Assembly: GCA_041394325.1 (NCBI GenBank)
Contig: JAWKIJ010000001.1
Coordinates: forward strand, 620,001 to 684,000
Direction of reading: 5' to 3'
Length of the DNA: 64,000 nucleotides
Origin: JAWKIJ01 sp041394325
GTDB lineage: Bacteria > Actinomycetota > Acidimicrobiia > Acidimicrobiales > Microtrichaceae
This document shows, piece by piece, positions 63,817 to 64,000 of the stretch (the first letter of the stretch is position 1; each line of letters begins with the position of its first letter). The position numbers were made by a program, and so were the translations under genes. Under the pieces are notes generated by a model. The model searched no databases. It saw only the letters and a program-made list of their open reading frames with translations, and was not told the DNA's origin.

Positions 63817-63822
63817 TAGCGT
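63817..63822 (+). promoter_or_regulatory. -10 hexamer TAGCGT, leaderless start
   Basis: TAGCGT-CGGCCCC-ATG supports the start at 63830. Confidence 0.5.
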
Positions 63823-63829
63823 CGGCCCC

Positions 63830-64000
63830 ATGTATGAGTGGTCCGAAGAGCACCTGATGATCCGCGACGCCGTTCGCGACTTCATCGACAAGGAGATCGT
63901 CCCCTTCAGAGACGAGTTCGAGCACGGCGACACACCGCCGTACGAGGTGCTCCGCAAGTTGTACCGGACGTTCGGCATGGACGAGGCGGCCAAGGCGTCC
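63830..64000 (+). CDS. Acyl-CoA dehydrogenase, N-terminal part (cut by window end)
   Basis: 57 residues are visible: MYEWSEEHLMIRDAVRDFID and the following IVPFRDEFEHGDTPPYEVL match the N-terminal helical domain of acyl-CoA dehydrogenases. The gene continues beyond the window. The promoter is leaderless and preceded by an operator-like repeat resembling that of the dehydrogenase pair at 55368, so both may belong to one regulon. Confidence 0.85.
   Translation, partial: MYEWSEEHLMIRDAVRDFIDKEIVPFRDEFEHGDTPPYEVLRKLYRTFGMDEAAKAS

Noticed and set aside
1..64000. CRISPR arrays, rRNA genes, prophage and intact insertion sequences
   Set aside because: No regularly spaced repeats, rRNA-like sequence, phage structural genes or complete transposase were seen.

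Overview
The window is very GC-rich and densely coded on both strands. It looks like an actinobacterial chromosome, possibly Acidimicrobiia-like. That placement is inferred from GC content, a DUF3499-type protein, actinobacterial acyl-CoA dehydrogenase pairs, LprAFG-like lipoproteins and many leaderless starts: a TAnnnT or CATGAT hexamer lies 6-9 nt before ATG/GTG with no Shine-Dalgarno. Both window edges cut genes.

Layout. 1-5.5 kb holds housekeeping and orphan genes: a dimeric alpha/beta-barrel protein (cut), a DedA-like membrane protein, a dienelactone-hydrolase fold protein without a visible nucleophile, an unknown protein, Fe-type superoxide dismutase and a winged-helix AAA+ ATPase. 5.4-33.7 kb is mainly an exopolysaccharide/glycan locus. 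It has a GH38 alpha-mannosidase, Wzx-like flippase, GH9 hydrolase, Wzy/O-antigen-ligase protein, PhyH dioxygenase, asparagine synthetase, four glycosyltransferases plus a WecG/TagA enzyme, a CDP-sugar set (glucose-1-phosphate cytidylyltransferase, sugar epimerase/dehydratase, 3,5-epimerase-like protein, SAF-domain oxidoreductase), a GH13 alpha-glucosidase and a Wzc-like co-polymerase. An ABC-F ATPase and an LprAFG-like anchored protein sit inside it. The likely logic is: make a CDP-deoxysugar, assemble a repeat unit on lipid, flip it (Wzx), polymerise it (Wzy/Wzc) and trim it with secreted glycosidases.

33.7-40.6 kb has a universal stress protein, an RpoD-like sigma factor, a striking triple-repeat protein (FLxRLGELDxFI), a sulfatase, a TetR-GT1 operon, a decayed IS3 transposase fragment and tRNA-Arg(CCT). 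40.7-46.4 kb has a cupredoxin-like lipoprotein behind a 20-bp perfect palindrome, a giant cyclase-NTPase-LuxR regulator, an aminoglycoside-phosphotransferase stub and an acyltransferase-like protein. 46.5-64 kb has two SDRs, a DUF3499 protein, an EEP nuclease, nitronate monooxygenase, an RNB ribonuclease coupled to an ornithine-decarboxylase-like enzyme, an MgtE-type transporter, acyl-CoA dehydrogenases, lipoproteins, an alkylsulfatase-like hydrolase, an AT3-SGNH acyltransferase and glutathione peroxidase.

Eight otherwise well-conserved genes are interrupted by one-base frameshifts, mostly in G/C runs (10 shifts in 64 kb). This looks more like uncorrected long-read error than decay, but must be checked against reads. 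These genes are annotated as single loci spanning the shift.
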